A stretch of DNA of 46,876 nucleotides from positions 1 to 46,876 of IMG/VR virus record IMGVR_UViG_3300032770_000034, one strand, 5' to 3'. The number at the start of each line of letters is the position of its first letter. Position 1 is the stretch's first letter. Under the pieces are notes generated by a model, which had not been told where the DNA came from, searched no databases, and was given only the letters and a program-made list of their open reading frames with translations. Source of the stretch: a virus. Of the stretch, positions 20,590 to 28,800 are shown piece after piece. Both the position numbers and the translations under genes were made by a program.

Positions 20590-21287
20590 CAGTTCGGCAC
20601 CCGGAGCATCCTATATCCGCTGCCACCTGAATCCGTAGGGCCCTCCGAAACGGCCCCGCCGCCAGATCCATAGGCGGGGAGAACGAGCGTTTGATCCGTG
20701 GCGACCTTGATTGCCATCGATCCGTTCGTATAGACGTAGAGGGGCGCGGCCACGCTATTGCCGATCACGGAGGAGTACGGCGTGGCGCCGGAGAAGATGG
20801 CACCTCCAGTGCTGCTCTCCACACCCACGGTCAAGTTCCCCGTTCCGTTCGCGAACGTGGCGAAGACCCGCGCCGTAGATGTTGCGGCTTGTGCCCGGAT
20901 CGCTTCCGCGTCGGCCGTCACCGTGATCTTTCCGGTCACCGGGAACGATCCGTCCGTGTTCAACGTCGGGGTGAGCTTCCCCGACAACGTGGCGCTTACC
21001 ACCACGGTCCCGGCCGAAAAATTGATGAGGCTCGTGGTCCCCGAGGAATTGGAGAGGACAGCGACCCGGGTCAGGGTTTTTGTGCTGGAGGTGTACAGCC
21101 CGTATCCGTTCTCCCATTGCGCCGTGACCGGGTGTTCGATGCTGTAGGGCACGGTCTTCCCGTCCGCGCCCGCGTTCGCGAACGTCGTCCGATTCGGCGC
21201 GGTCGCCCCGGTCAGCGTGATCGGAGAGCTGTTGCCGATATTAGCGGCGTTCTCTTGAACTCGATCCGGGAGAAAGAGCGCGGTCAC
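20589..21287 (-). CDS. Tail fibre-like virion protein
   Basis: A 232-residue protein with the N-terminal pattern common in phage tail fibre or appendage proteins. DRVQENAANIGNSSPITLTG is followed by TVPYSIEHPVTAQWENGYG and then YTSSTKTLTRVAVLSNSSG, as in the 'WE.G.GTYT' module. The C-terminal half is Gly, Ser and Thr-rich beta sequence (TGNLTVGVESSTGGAIFSG), probably trimerising and exposed. It likely contributes to host recognition. The ATG at 21287 overlaps the upstream stop by the ATGA arrangement. Confidence 0.75.
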   Translation of the reverse strand: MTALFLPDRVQENAANIGNSSPITLTGATAPNRTTFANAGADGKTVPYSIEHPVTAQWENGYGLYTSSTKTLTRVAVLSNSSGTTSLINFSAGTVVVSATLSGKLTPTLNTDGSFPVTGKITVTADAEAIRAQAATSTARVFATFANGTGNLTVGVESSTGGAIFSGATPYSSVIGNSVAAPLYVYTNGSMAIKVATDQTLVLPAYGSGGGAVSEGPTDSGGSGYRMLRVPN

Positions 21288-21628
21288 GGCTTCGGCGGCA
21301 CGGGTGCGGGTTTCAGCAACTGCCCGAGTTGCTGGTGTAACGACTCACTCGCCAACGCGAGCTGGCGAAAGCCTACGATAAGCGCGCTCGCCGCTTTGTC
21401 GTTCCGGTCGAGCAACCCGTGAAGCACTTCGGTCTTCCCGGCCAGCGCCGGGTCGCCTTGTGCCGCGAGGACGTGGCCCCGGACCACGGCATTTTGCTGG
21501 TGGATCTTGGCCGCCGTGGCCACGAGCCCGGCGAGCTGGGTCACGGCCGCGGGGTACGCGACGACGGACGGGGCGGTGTGTTCCGCGAGCAACGCGGTGA
21601 CGGCCGGCGAGAGAGGAGAAGTGTCCAT
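21284..21628 (-). CDS. Small helical protein of the tail block
   Basis: A 114-residue protein, mostly helical and Ala/Leu/Gln-rich (VVAYPAAVTQLAGLVATAAK, then SALIVGFRQLALASESLHQQ), ending in a PAPVPPKP tail. It lies between the tail tip and fibre-like genes. It may be a fibre chaperone or minor tail component, but I recognise no family. The ATG at 21628 has GAG-containing sequence upstream; the longer open frame upstream is antiframe to the tail-tip gene. Confidence 0.6.
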   Translation of the reverse strand: MDTSPLSPAVTALLAEHTAPSVVAYPAAVTQLAGLVATAAKIHQQNAVVRGHVLAAQGDPALAGKTEVLHGLLDRNDKAASALIVGFRQLALASESLHQQLGQLLKPAPVPPKP

Positions 21629-21629
21629 G

Positions 21630-24600
21630 TTACAAGGTTTGGTCTGGGAAGGCGGGGGTGTACTCAATGTGCGCCGCACTAAAGCGAAGGGCTCCGTCCA
21701 CTGGGCCCGTCGGCGTGTCGTTTGCAACCACGTTCAATTGGAGAAGATACGTGTAGCCCGAAACCACCAACTCGGACAACGCCGTTTGCACCACGACCCA
21801 TCCGGCCGTCGGGGCGGGTGTTAAAAAGCCACTCCCCACGAGCACCGCCGCGGTTCCAGCCACCACCCGCCACAGATAAATTTCAAATTCTGGGGAGGCG
21901 ATGGTGTTTGAGTACACGTCTACCCCCACAACGTCGAGCGTCACGCCGGGCGGAAATATGGGTAGGCTTTGAAAGAACGTGTCGCTGTCACTGGAGAACT
22001 CGGCCGGATTCCTCCAGCTTCCGTCTGTCGGATCGAAATAAAACACAGCGGACGGGGGGTGATCCAGCCCTTGCAACCAGCCTTGAGGTGAATAGCTGAT
22101 CGTCTTCGCGTTGCTGTACGTCGGGAACCCGGCGATCGCTTGCGTGAGCGGTCCAGCGATCCCGGTTCCGCTCGGCCCGCTGAACGGAATCACGGACACA
22201 TACCACGTTTCCCCGAACGACAAGGGCGTGGTGATCGTGAACGGTCCGGGCCCCGCGATCACCGTCCCTCCGCCCAGCACGTCATCCCGGCTCGGAAAGG
22301 CGCTGCCACTGCCGAGCCACAGGGCACTTTGCGCCGTGGGCGGTAAGTTCACCACCATTTGCCCGCTCCCGGTCACCCCCGGAGAAATCGTCACCCCCGT
22401 CAGGTCGATCGGGGTGCTGTTCGCGGCCCGGCTCGCGTTCGCGCGCTTCAGCCAATTCGCGTAGGACCCGACCGGGTAGCCGTTACACCCGATCGTGGTG
22501 ACGATCCCATCGTCTCCGACCGTGTGGCGATACTGCACCACGGCGAGAATTTGATCCTGGTCGTAGTGGTCCCCGTTCGCCCGGAACTCTACGCCGTCCT
22601 GCAGTTGAACATGCCACGCGTACGCCGTGGCCATCGTATGGGACAAGAAGGGAAACTCCGTGTCCGCCCGCGCCGCGTCGAGGAGCGCCTGAAGCGTGAC
22701 GGGGTCCTTAATGAGCGAGACGGCCGGCTCCTCCACCCCGGCGAACCGGATGCCGAATTGAAGCTGGCTCGGTGTCGGGCTCGTGATCCAGTCGGCAATG
22801 GGTGGGGAGGAGCAGAAGCCCTGCACCCCGTTGTTGTCATAGTAGCTTCCCCACCAGGAATTGCGCGTATTCGCGTACGACAACGTCGCGTCCGTGATGT
22901 CCCGGTACTCGGTGGGGCCGAACGTATCGAGCACAGGCACCACGCTCGTACGCCCAGGATTGTAGAATGTGAGTTGGAAATTGTCCAGTGGGTCGTACCG
23001 GTACCGACACAACCAGCCGATCGTCGCCGCCCAGTCGTTTTGCAGCGCGTCGAGCACGCTTTTGTCGTTCGGCTGCGTCGCCCCGGTCGCGTTGTAGATG
23101 TTCCAGGCGGGCGAGACCGGCGTGTACAAGGTCGGCGTCCCCCGGACCGGGGTATTCCCCAACACCTCCGCCATCACCGTTTCAATCGGAACGGGACCGG
23201 GGTTCGCGTACTGGACCGGAGTTTCGATCGTCGCATCCGCAATCCACGCCGAGAGATCCCGACACTTCACCTGAATCGGCGACGTCGCCCACGCCACCGA
23301 ATCGATCACCCCCTGAAACACGTCCTTCCAGCCGCAGTACGTAGGCGTGAAGTAAAAGTTGGTCGCGAGCGCGGGATTCCCGGAGCTCCCGCCCGCGAGC
23401 GCGTCCGTCCCCGCGGTCCACCCGGCCCCCGACGCCTGCACCGTCATTACGGCGAGCACCGTGTAGCTCGCCCCGTTCGCCGCGAGGAGTCCGGCCACGG
23501 CCGCGCGTGCCAGCTCCTCCGTCGCGAACCCGCCGCTGTGTGTCGTTCCGCTCGTGCCGTCGAAGTACGACGAATACACGGTCCCGTCCGTGACTAAGAT
23601 CCACACCGCCCAATGCCCACCCACGATCGTTCCCGTGCCAATCCCGAAGGGCGTGTTGGCCGGGATCGTTCCCGAGGCAGGGACCGAGACCCAGCGGCTC
23701 GGATCACAGAACGGACCAGGCACCGTGTTTACCACTTGCGTGTCGGTCGCTCCCCGCGCGAACCCCGGGTCCTGGGTCGGGGTCACGCCCTTCGGCACGA
23801 TGGCCGTACTGAACCGGATAAGGGACCCGGGGTTGAGCAACGGGGCATACTGCCCCGAATTGTCCACGTTCCACGGGCTACTCGCCACGAGCGGCACGAG
23901 CGACTGGGCCGTGGGCGCGAGTCCGTCTCTCCGAAGCATCACCGTCGCGTCCCAGCATGCTTGATTCGCGGACTCGCCCCACGACGTGCCATTTTCGACC
24001 CACGCCGACACATCGATCCAGGACCCGTCGTTGTTCTGAATCTCGACCCGGAGGTGGTGGTTGATCCCCGAGACGGCCCAGTACCCGGCCAACGTCGGAT
24101 CATTGTACAAGTTCGTGGCCGCGGCGGGCGTGCCCCCGCTCCACCCGGCCCACGCATCGGTGCCCGGCGTCCACGAGGCGCCCCCCGACGCCTGGACCGT
24201 GAGGTAACACACAGGGGCCGCTCCGTTCGTTGCAGGAGCGGGCGGTTGCGCACCAACCGGGCCACTCCCCGCGGGGGTGCCGCCGAGATACACTCCGCCC
24301 GCGAGCTGGATCGCGAGGTAGTTCAGCCAACGCTTCGCCGCGGCTTCCGTCGCGAATCCTCCGGGAACCGGCGCACCGGGTACGCCCGCCCATAATGCGA
24401 CCGGGCCGAGCGCGCTATAGCCGAGGACCGCAATCGCCCACTGCCCGGCCGCGAGCGGATTATTTCCGAGCGGCTCCCACACCCCGCCGGCCCAGCTTGT
24501 GTTGACGGGCAACGTGCCCTGCTGCCCGTTCACGATGAGGGGGATACCCGTCGCCGCGCCGAGCGCGAAGGCCGACGTCGCGGCGATTCCGGCCGAACCG

Positions 24601-24665
24601 TAGGCCGCCACGCGCTCGGCCAGCCCGCCGAGCAACGCGCGTTCGGCGATTGTAATCGTTCGCAT
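21630..24665 (-). CDS. Large tail tip / baseplate hub-like protein
   Basis: A 1011-residue protein. The N-terminal half contains repeated units with GGFATE..A, VQASG..W..GTDA and NPALATNFYF or AAATNLYNDP patterns. A domain resembling phage hub proteins follows (VEIQNNDGSWIDVSAWVENG, NPGSLIRFSTAIVPKG, WKDVFQGVIDSVAW). The later part has a fibronectin-like beta module (TITTPLSFGETWYVSVIPF) and a C-terminal beta domain (SPEFEIYLWRVVAG). Location between the tape measure plus distal tail genes and the fibre gene supports a tail-tip role in adsorption. The ATG at 24665 is chosen; upstream extension is antiframe to the next gene. Confidence 0.8.
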   Translation of the reverse strand: MRTITIAERALLGGLAERVAAYGSAGIAATSAFALGAATGIPLIVNGQQGTLPVNTSWAGGVWEPLGNNPLAAGQWAIAVLGYSALGPVALWAGVPGAPVPGGFATEAAAKRWLNYLAIQLAGGVYLGGTPAGSGPVGAQPPAPATNGAAPVCYLTVQASGGASWTPGTDAWAGWSGGTPAAATNLYNDPTLAGYWAVSGINHHLRVEIQNNDGSWIDVSAWVENGTSWGESANQACWDATVMLRRDGLAPTAQSLVPLVASSPWNVDNSGQYAPLLNPGSLIRFSTAIVPKGVTPTQDPGFARGATDTQVVNTVPGPFCDPSRWVSVPASGTIPANTPFGIGTGTIVGGHWAVWILVTDGTVYSSYFDGTSGTTHSGGFATEELARAAVAGLLAANGASYTVLAVMTVQASGAGWTAGTDALAGGSSGNPALATNFYFTPTYCGWKDVFQGVIDSVAWATSPIQVKCRDLSAWIADATIETPVQYANPGPVPIETVMAEVLGNTPVRGTPTLYTPVSPAWNIYNATGATQPNDKSVLDALQNDWAATIGWLCRYRYDPLDNFQLTFYNPGRTSVVPVLDTFGPTEYRDITDATLSYANTRNSWWGSYYDNNGVQGFCSSPPIADWITSPTPSQLQFGIRFAGVEEPAVSLIKDPVTLQALLDAARADTEFPFLSHTMATAYAWHVQLQDGVEFRANGDHYDQDQILAVVQYRHTVGDDGIVTTIGCNGYPVGSYANWLKRANASRAANSTPIDLTGVTISPGVTGSGQMVVNLPPTAQSALWLGSGSAFPSRDDVLGGGTVIAGPGPFTITTPLSFGETWYVSVIPFSGPSGTGIAGPLTQAIAGFPTYSNAKTISYSPQGWLQGLDHPPSAVFYFDPTDGSWRNPAEFSSDSDTFFQSLPIFPPGVTLDVVGVDVYSNTIASPEFEIYLWRVVAGTAAVLVGSGFLTPAPTAGWVVVQTALSELVVSGYTYLLQLNVVANDTPTGPVDGALRFSAAHIEYTPAFPDQTL

Positions 24666-24667
24666 GG

Positions 24668-25039
24668 CTAGACTTCGCGGACCGTGATGGTGAGCTGCCG
24701 CTGAAACCCGAGGCCGTCTCCGGTATCCTGATTCAGGTACGCCGGCGAATCCGTGTACGCACAGATGCACAAAATGGTTCCGCCCCCAGAGCCGGTCAGC
24801 GCCGTCCCTCCGCACGTCACCACTGCGCCGAGCGCAATCAGCCCTTCGATCGTGGTGGCGAGCGCGTCCTCGATCGGCATCGTCGTGATCTGCCACACGC
24901 GCTTTTGCCACCGCCGTGTGCTACGCAGATTTCCCGCATACGCCCGCGAGTCGGAGCCCCCTTGCTCCGGGGCCTTCTTCACGGCGCCGCTCGTATTGTC
25001 GATCGGCACCGTGGTGCCGTTGATCGTGAAGAGACTCAT
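24668..25039 (-). CDS. Small tail protein next to tape measure
   Basis: A 123-residue protein starting MSLFTINGTTVPIDNTSGA, with KKAPEQGGSDSRAYAGNLRS and a beta-rich C-terminus ending in RQLTITVREV. Similar small proteins after the tape measure gene in siphoviruses are distal tail or tail-tip connectors. The ATG at 25039 overlaps the tape measure stop (ATGA). No specific family name is claimed. Confidence 0.7.
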   Translation of the reverse strand: MSLFTINGTTVPIDNTSGAVKKAPEQGGSDSRAYAGNLRSTRRWQKRVWQITTMPIEDALATTIEGLIALGAVVTCGGTALTGSGGGTILCICAYTDSPAYLNQDTGDGLGFQRQLTITVREV

Positions 25040-28000
25040 ACCGTCTGCGGGATCAACTCCGTCCACTGCGTGGAGCTGAGCCCGTTGTTCGTGGCTAAGG
25101 TGCCGAGCCCGGTCAGCACGGCGCGAGCAATCTCCGTCGACCCGACCTGGAGAATAATCGTGGCGCTCGCCGGGTTCGCGCTATCCGAGGTCGGGTTGCC
25201 GTTCCCTTTCCCCCCGTCCCCGCCACCACTTCCCCCCGTGCCCGTGTCTCCGCCCCCCGTGGGGGTTCCCACCACGAGCGCGGGAGGATTCCCGGTCAGC
25301 GCATTGTATTTCTCTAGCATCGCGCTCCAATCGGCCGGGAGCCCCAAGAACGTCTCGGTTGAGACCATGAGCGCCGCAATGTTGTTTTGAATCGCGGTCG
25401 TTTGCTCGTTGTACAATGTGTTCGCCTCGGCGAGGTCGGCGTTGCGTTGCGCCTCCAGCTTCTTCCCGGCTTCGGTGCTCTCGATCGTGGCAACGAGCTG
25501 CTCGTACTGCACCTTGGCGCTGAGGAGTGCCGCCGCTTTTTCGTCCGCCACGCTGTGGGTAATCGACGCTTGGTAACTCGCCAAGCTCGACGCAATCTTG
25601 TCCAGGTTATCCTGGAGCTGGATCGCAAATTGCTCGCTCGCCTTCTTCGCGCCGAGCAGCGAGGTCGTGAATCCCGCAATCGCGCCGATCGCCGCACCCA
25701 CCCCGGTGCCGAGTCCCGGGATCACCGACCCAATTTCCGCGCCGGCCGCGGCTCCCGAGGCCGCGCCCCCGAGGCCGGCCCGCGCGGCCGACCCCCCGGA
25801 CGCACCCACCGACTCCCCGTAGTTGTAAATGTTCGACAACGCACTCAAGCCCGCGCCCGCGGCATACGCCCCTTGCTGTAGGCCGCTTCCGGTCGTGGCC
25901 GCGTTCCCGAGCGAATTGGCAACACTCGACCCGATCGACAACCACCCACCCGTGTTGTTCGAGCGATTCCGACCCGTCGCCGAGAAAATCTGAATGAGCA
26001 ACTGCACGTGCTGCTCGGCCGCGGCTTCTTCTTGCTGCCACCGCTTCTTCCGATCCTCGGCCATCTGGTCTTCGGCCTGGTCGAGCTCCTCCAAGAACTT
26101 GAGCCACTTGTTCTCGACCGCTTCCCGATCCTTCTCCGCTTGCTCCGCGCCCTGGTTCTGCGCCTCGATGCCGGCCAAAAACTGGTTCGACTGCTCGGTC
26201 ATGAACTTGTTCACGGCTTCGCGGACCTGCTGCGCACGCTCGTGAATCGTCTTCGCGGCATCGTCCTTCTGGGTTTGCTCCTCTTTCCCGATCCCGCTCA
26301 GCCGGGCCAGGACCTGGTTGTACTCGTCCGACCCTTGCCGAAGCACCGTAATCGCTTCGGTCCAAAATTCTTTTTCGTCCTCCAGTAACTCCATCTGCGA
26401 CCCGCGCGCGTTCCCGGCGAACACCGCCCAAGATTGCGTAAAGCGCTCGTACTGCTTCCGGTCTCGATCCTGAGCCGCGGCGAGGTCGTCGAGCGCCTTG
26501 GCGAGTTGCTCTGTTTGCTGGAGCAACGTCTGCGCCATCGGGATGCCCGCCTTCAGCGCCTCGTTGAACGTGTAAGTCGAGACGTTGCGTCCGTCGAAGG
26601 TCGCTTGGCTCCCTTCCACGGTCTCGACATACTTACTCCACGCCTCCGTCGCGTCCTTTACCGCCTTCTGTTGATCCTGAACCGCCTTCAATGCCTCGGG
26701 ACCCCCGGCCGAGACTGCTTGTGTCTGCGCCCGCGTGTCGGATAACTGCAGGCCCGTGGCCGCGAAGGCGGACGACCCATACTTCCGAGTCTGCTCCTGC
26801 CGGGTCGCTTCCGCCTGGTCATTCTGCGCCCGGAGCACGGCCATTTTCTCGATGAGCCCCTGGACCGTTTCCGCCTGGGTGATAAATTGCGACGTGAGCT
26901 TCTGCACCGCCGGACCACCGGTCGACCCGAGCTGCTGTAAGTCGTCGATGTAGTCCTGCAAGCTCAACGTCCCCTTCTTCACCTCGTCCCCGAGCTGCGC
27001 CACCGTATTTCGAAGGGTGAAGGTGTCGTCCCCCGCCTTCCCCCCGATCGGACTTTTTAAGAACTCCCAGAACTCGCTCAACGTGTTCCGGACTCCGGAC
27101 GACTCCATCAAATCCCGCGTCTTCTTGATCTCGTCCTGAAGCTTCTGGAGCTCGTTCGTGGGCTGCGTCATCTTCAGCTCCGGCGACGCCAACGCGCCCA
27201 GCGCGTCCTTCAGCTCTAGCAATCCTTGCTGTTGTGCCTTCGCAACCTCGGTGTATTTCTCGGCGTCCTTGGTCGCGTTCTCTTGGGGCGCCGACATATA
27301 CTTGAACGCTTCGCCCACGGCGATCACGGCCGCGAGCAACGCAATCATGGTCGTCATCCCGAATCCCAGTACCCCGATCGTCCCCGCTACTCGGCCGAGC
27401 ACCGGCGGAAGTCCGGTCGCCGTCGCCGCTACGCTCGACAACGAGTACCGCAGCCGAGACAACCCGAGACTCGCCGCGTTCGACGACGAATTGATGCTTT
27501 GCAACGACCCGCTCGCCGCGGCGAGCGCGGCCTGCTGCTTGGCCGGGTCGGCAATGGATTGGAACAACCCTCCAGACTCCGCCATAGCGGTCCGGAGCTC
27601 GGTGTTATAGGCCTCGGCGTTCGCGCGCGCCGCGTCCCGCGCGGCCGACTTCGAAATCAACCCGCCTTCCACCGCGGTCGAAATCGCTTGCTGCTCCGCC
27701 TTAAACTCCGCTTGGAGTTGTTTCAAATACTCTTGCGCGAGCTGTCCGGAGAGCAACCGCGCTTGTTGTAGTTTCTGCGCGTTCGCGGCCTGCGTCGCTT
27801 GCCAATCCGCTTCCCGCTGCGCGTTCCGCTGGGCGAGCGCTGCCGCGGCGGCACGATCCTGCTCCTGGAGCGCGAGCAGCTCCTCTTTCGTCATCTGCGA
27901 CCACGCCTTGGTGTGCGTGGTCGCCATCTGAGTGGCCGCGGCCTGAATCTTCGCGCCCGTCTCTACATAGACCTTGCCGCCCGCCGCAATATCGGTGGTG

Positions 28001-28047
28001 TCGAAGCCGAGGGTAAGCTGAACCTGGTTATCGCTGCTGTCGGGCAT
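25036..28047 (-). CDS. Tape measure protein
   Basis: A 1003-residue protein, long, Ala/Gln/Glu-rich and largely helical, with long coiled-coil stretches (for example around EQDRAAAAALAQRNAQRE and KWLKFLEELDQAEDQMAEDR). A hydrophobic segment lies at about 225-270 (TIGVLGFGMTTMIALLAAVI), and a Gly/Ala-rich one occurs later (GAASGAAAGAEIGSVIPGLG). These are typical of tape measures, which set tail length and may reach the membrane during ejection. At roughly 1.5 angstrom per residue it would predict a tail near 150 nm. It follows the chaperone frameshift pair, as expected. The ATG at 28047 lies within the end of the chaperone extension. Confidence 0.9.
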   Translation of the reverse strand: MPDSSDNQVQLTLGFDTTDIAAGGKVYVETGAKIQAAATQMATTHTKAWSQMTKEELLALQEQDRAAAAALAQRNAQREADWQATQAANAQKLQQARLLSGQLAQEYLKQLQAEFKAEQQAISTAVEGGLISKSAARDAARANAEAYNTELRTAMAESGGLFQSIADPAKQQAALAAASGSLQSINSSSNAASLGLSRLRYSLSSVAATATGLPPVLGRVAGTIGVLGFGMTTMIALLAAVIAVGEAFKYMSAPQENATKDAEKYTEVAKAQQQGLLELKDALGALASPELKMTQPTNELQKLQDEIKKTRDLMESSGVRNTLSEFWEFLKSPIGGKAGDDTFTLRNTVAQLGDEVKKGTLSLQDYIDDLQQLGSTGGPAVQKLTSQFITQAETVQGLIEKMAVLRAQNDQAEATRQEQTRKYGSSAFAATGLQLSDTRAQTQAVSAGGPEALKAVQDQQKAVKDATEAWSKYVETVEGSQATFDGRNVSTYTFNEALKAGIPMAQTLLQQTEQLAKALDDLAAAQDRDRKQYERFTQSWAVFAGNARGSQMELLEDEKEFWTEAITVLRQGSDEYNQVLARLSGIGKEEQTQKDDAAKTIHERAQQVREAVNKFMTEQSNQFLAGIEAQNQGAEQAEKDREAVENKWLKFLEELDQAEDQMAEDRKKRWQQEEAAAEQHVQLLIQIFSATGRNRSNNTGGWLSIGSSVANSLGNAATTGSGLQQGAYAAGAGLSALSNIYNYGESVGASGGSAARAGLGGAASGAAAGAEIGSVIPGLGTGVGAAIGAIAGFTTSLLGAKKASEQFAIQLQDNLDKIASSLASYQASITHSVADEKAAALLSAKVQYEQLVATIESTEAGKKLEAQRNADLAEANTLYNEQTTAIQNNIAALMVSTETFLGLPADWSAMLEKYNALTGNPPALVVGTPTGGGDTGTGGSGGGDGGKGNGNPTSDSANPASATIILQVGSTEIARAVLTGLGTLATNNGLSSTQWTELIPQTV

Positions 28048-28372
28048 CGAAATAGGCAGAGAGGTACGTGGCGTCCATGTCGAGCAACACTTCAACAAAC
28101 TCCCGGTCCCGGTCCTCGAATCCCCATAACGGGGCTACCGCCCGAATCTCGCTCACCGCGATCGCGTGCGGGGCGATACCCCCCGGTCCCGCAATCCAGG
28201 GCCGTCGACTCGACACCATTTCGAACGCGCGCCAATACGGAAGCGCTACCGGGCTCACGTCCGGGACGGCTCCGACCGATCCCGGCAACGCGACCCCTTT
28301 CTCGGCTGCCGCGGCCCGCACCGCGGCGGATTGCCCCTTTAGACGGAGGGCGCTTCGGAGAGCGCTGGTGAG
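28028..28372 (-). CDS. Tail assembly chaperone extension (GT part, via -1 frameshift)
   Basis: This frame is open from the slippery site to the stop at 28028 and adds 114 residues after the first chaperone. A GTG at 28321 could start a 97-residue product, but its Shine-Dalgarno is poor. The sequence includes ALRSALRLKGQSAAV, VALPGSVGAVPDVSPVALPY and EVLLDMDATYLSAYFD. In siphoviruses the G and GT chaperones are made by a programmed -1 shift just before the tape measure gene. The predicted fusion is 252 residues. The 3' end overlaps the tape measure start by 20 bases. Confidence 0.75.
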   Translation of the reverse strand, partial: LTSALRSALRLKGQSAAVRAAAAEKGVALPGSVGAVPDVSPVALPYWRAFEMVSSRRPWIAGPGGIAPHAIAVSEIRAVAPLWGFEDRDREFVEVLLDMDATYLSAYFDARQQR

Positions 28373-28785
28373 TTTCCCGACAGAGCGGCCTGCTCCGCGG
28401 CCCGAAAGTTCTCGCTCACCCGAGACGCATAGATCACGTCCCGGAGAAAATCGCCCAACGTGGGGTCGAGAAAGAGCTCGCGCGCCTTAGCCGGGGAAAA
28501 CGGAATCACGGTCCCGTCGTCCTCGGTCACCCCCTCCCAATCGGTCAGGATCGCCGTCGCACACAGCTCGGCATCGCGCTTGAGCTGAATCTCGGGGGGT
28601 AAGCCCCCCTCCGTAAGGAGAATGGACCGGTACTTCTTGTCTAAAAGCCGCGCCGTCTCCTGAACGGGCACGCTTTGCTCATAGCGCACCCGAACCCGGA
28701 TGCCGTTCTTCAAATCCTGCCACACGCCCTCGGCCGCTGCCGCGGGCGTCGTGGCGTACGCACTCCGTACTCCTTTCTTCGCCAT
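28339..28785 (-). CDS. Tail assembly chaperone (G part)
   Basis: A 148-residue protein located between the major tail protein and tape measure genes, the standard place for tail assembly chaperones. It has an N-terminal beta part (GIRVRVRYEQSVPVQETARL), a TEDDGTVIPFSPAKARELF segment and a helical C-terminus (RVSENFRAAEQAALSGN). The slippery heptamer GGGAAAC lies at codons 137-138, 10 codons before the stop, so some ribosomes should shift to the -1 frame. The product is expected to coat the tape measure during tail assembly. Confidence 0.8.
   Translation of the reverse strand: MAKKGVRSAYATTPAAAAEGVWQDLKNGIRVRVRYEQSVPVQETARLLDKKYRSILLTEGGLPPEIQLKRDAELCATAILTDWEGVTEDDGTVIPFSPAKARELFLDPTLGDFLRDVIYASRVSENFRAAEQAALSGNSPALSEAPSV
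28372..28378 (-). promoter_or_regulatory. GGGAAAC slippery heptamer for -1 ribosomal frameshift
   Basis: On the minus strand the zero frame reads TCG GGA AAC, so G-GGA-AAC fits the X-XXY-YYZ rule in exact phase. The -1 frame then stays open to 28028. GC-rich sequence follows and could form a stimulatory structure. The position near the end of the first chaperone ORF is canonical. Confidence 0.8.
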
Positions 28786-28800
28786 AGTCGTGGGGTTCGG

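Noticed and set aside
28028-28321. Independent 97-residue gene starting at GTG
   Set aside because: The start has poor translation signals, while the frame is continuous with a canonical -1 frameshift site upstream.
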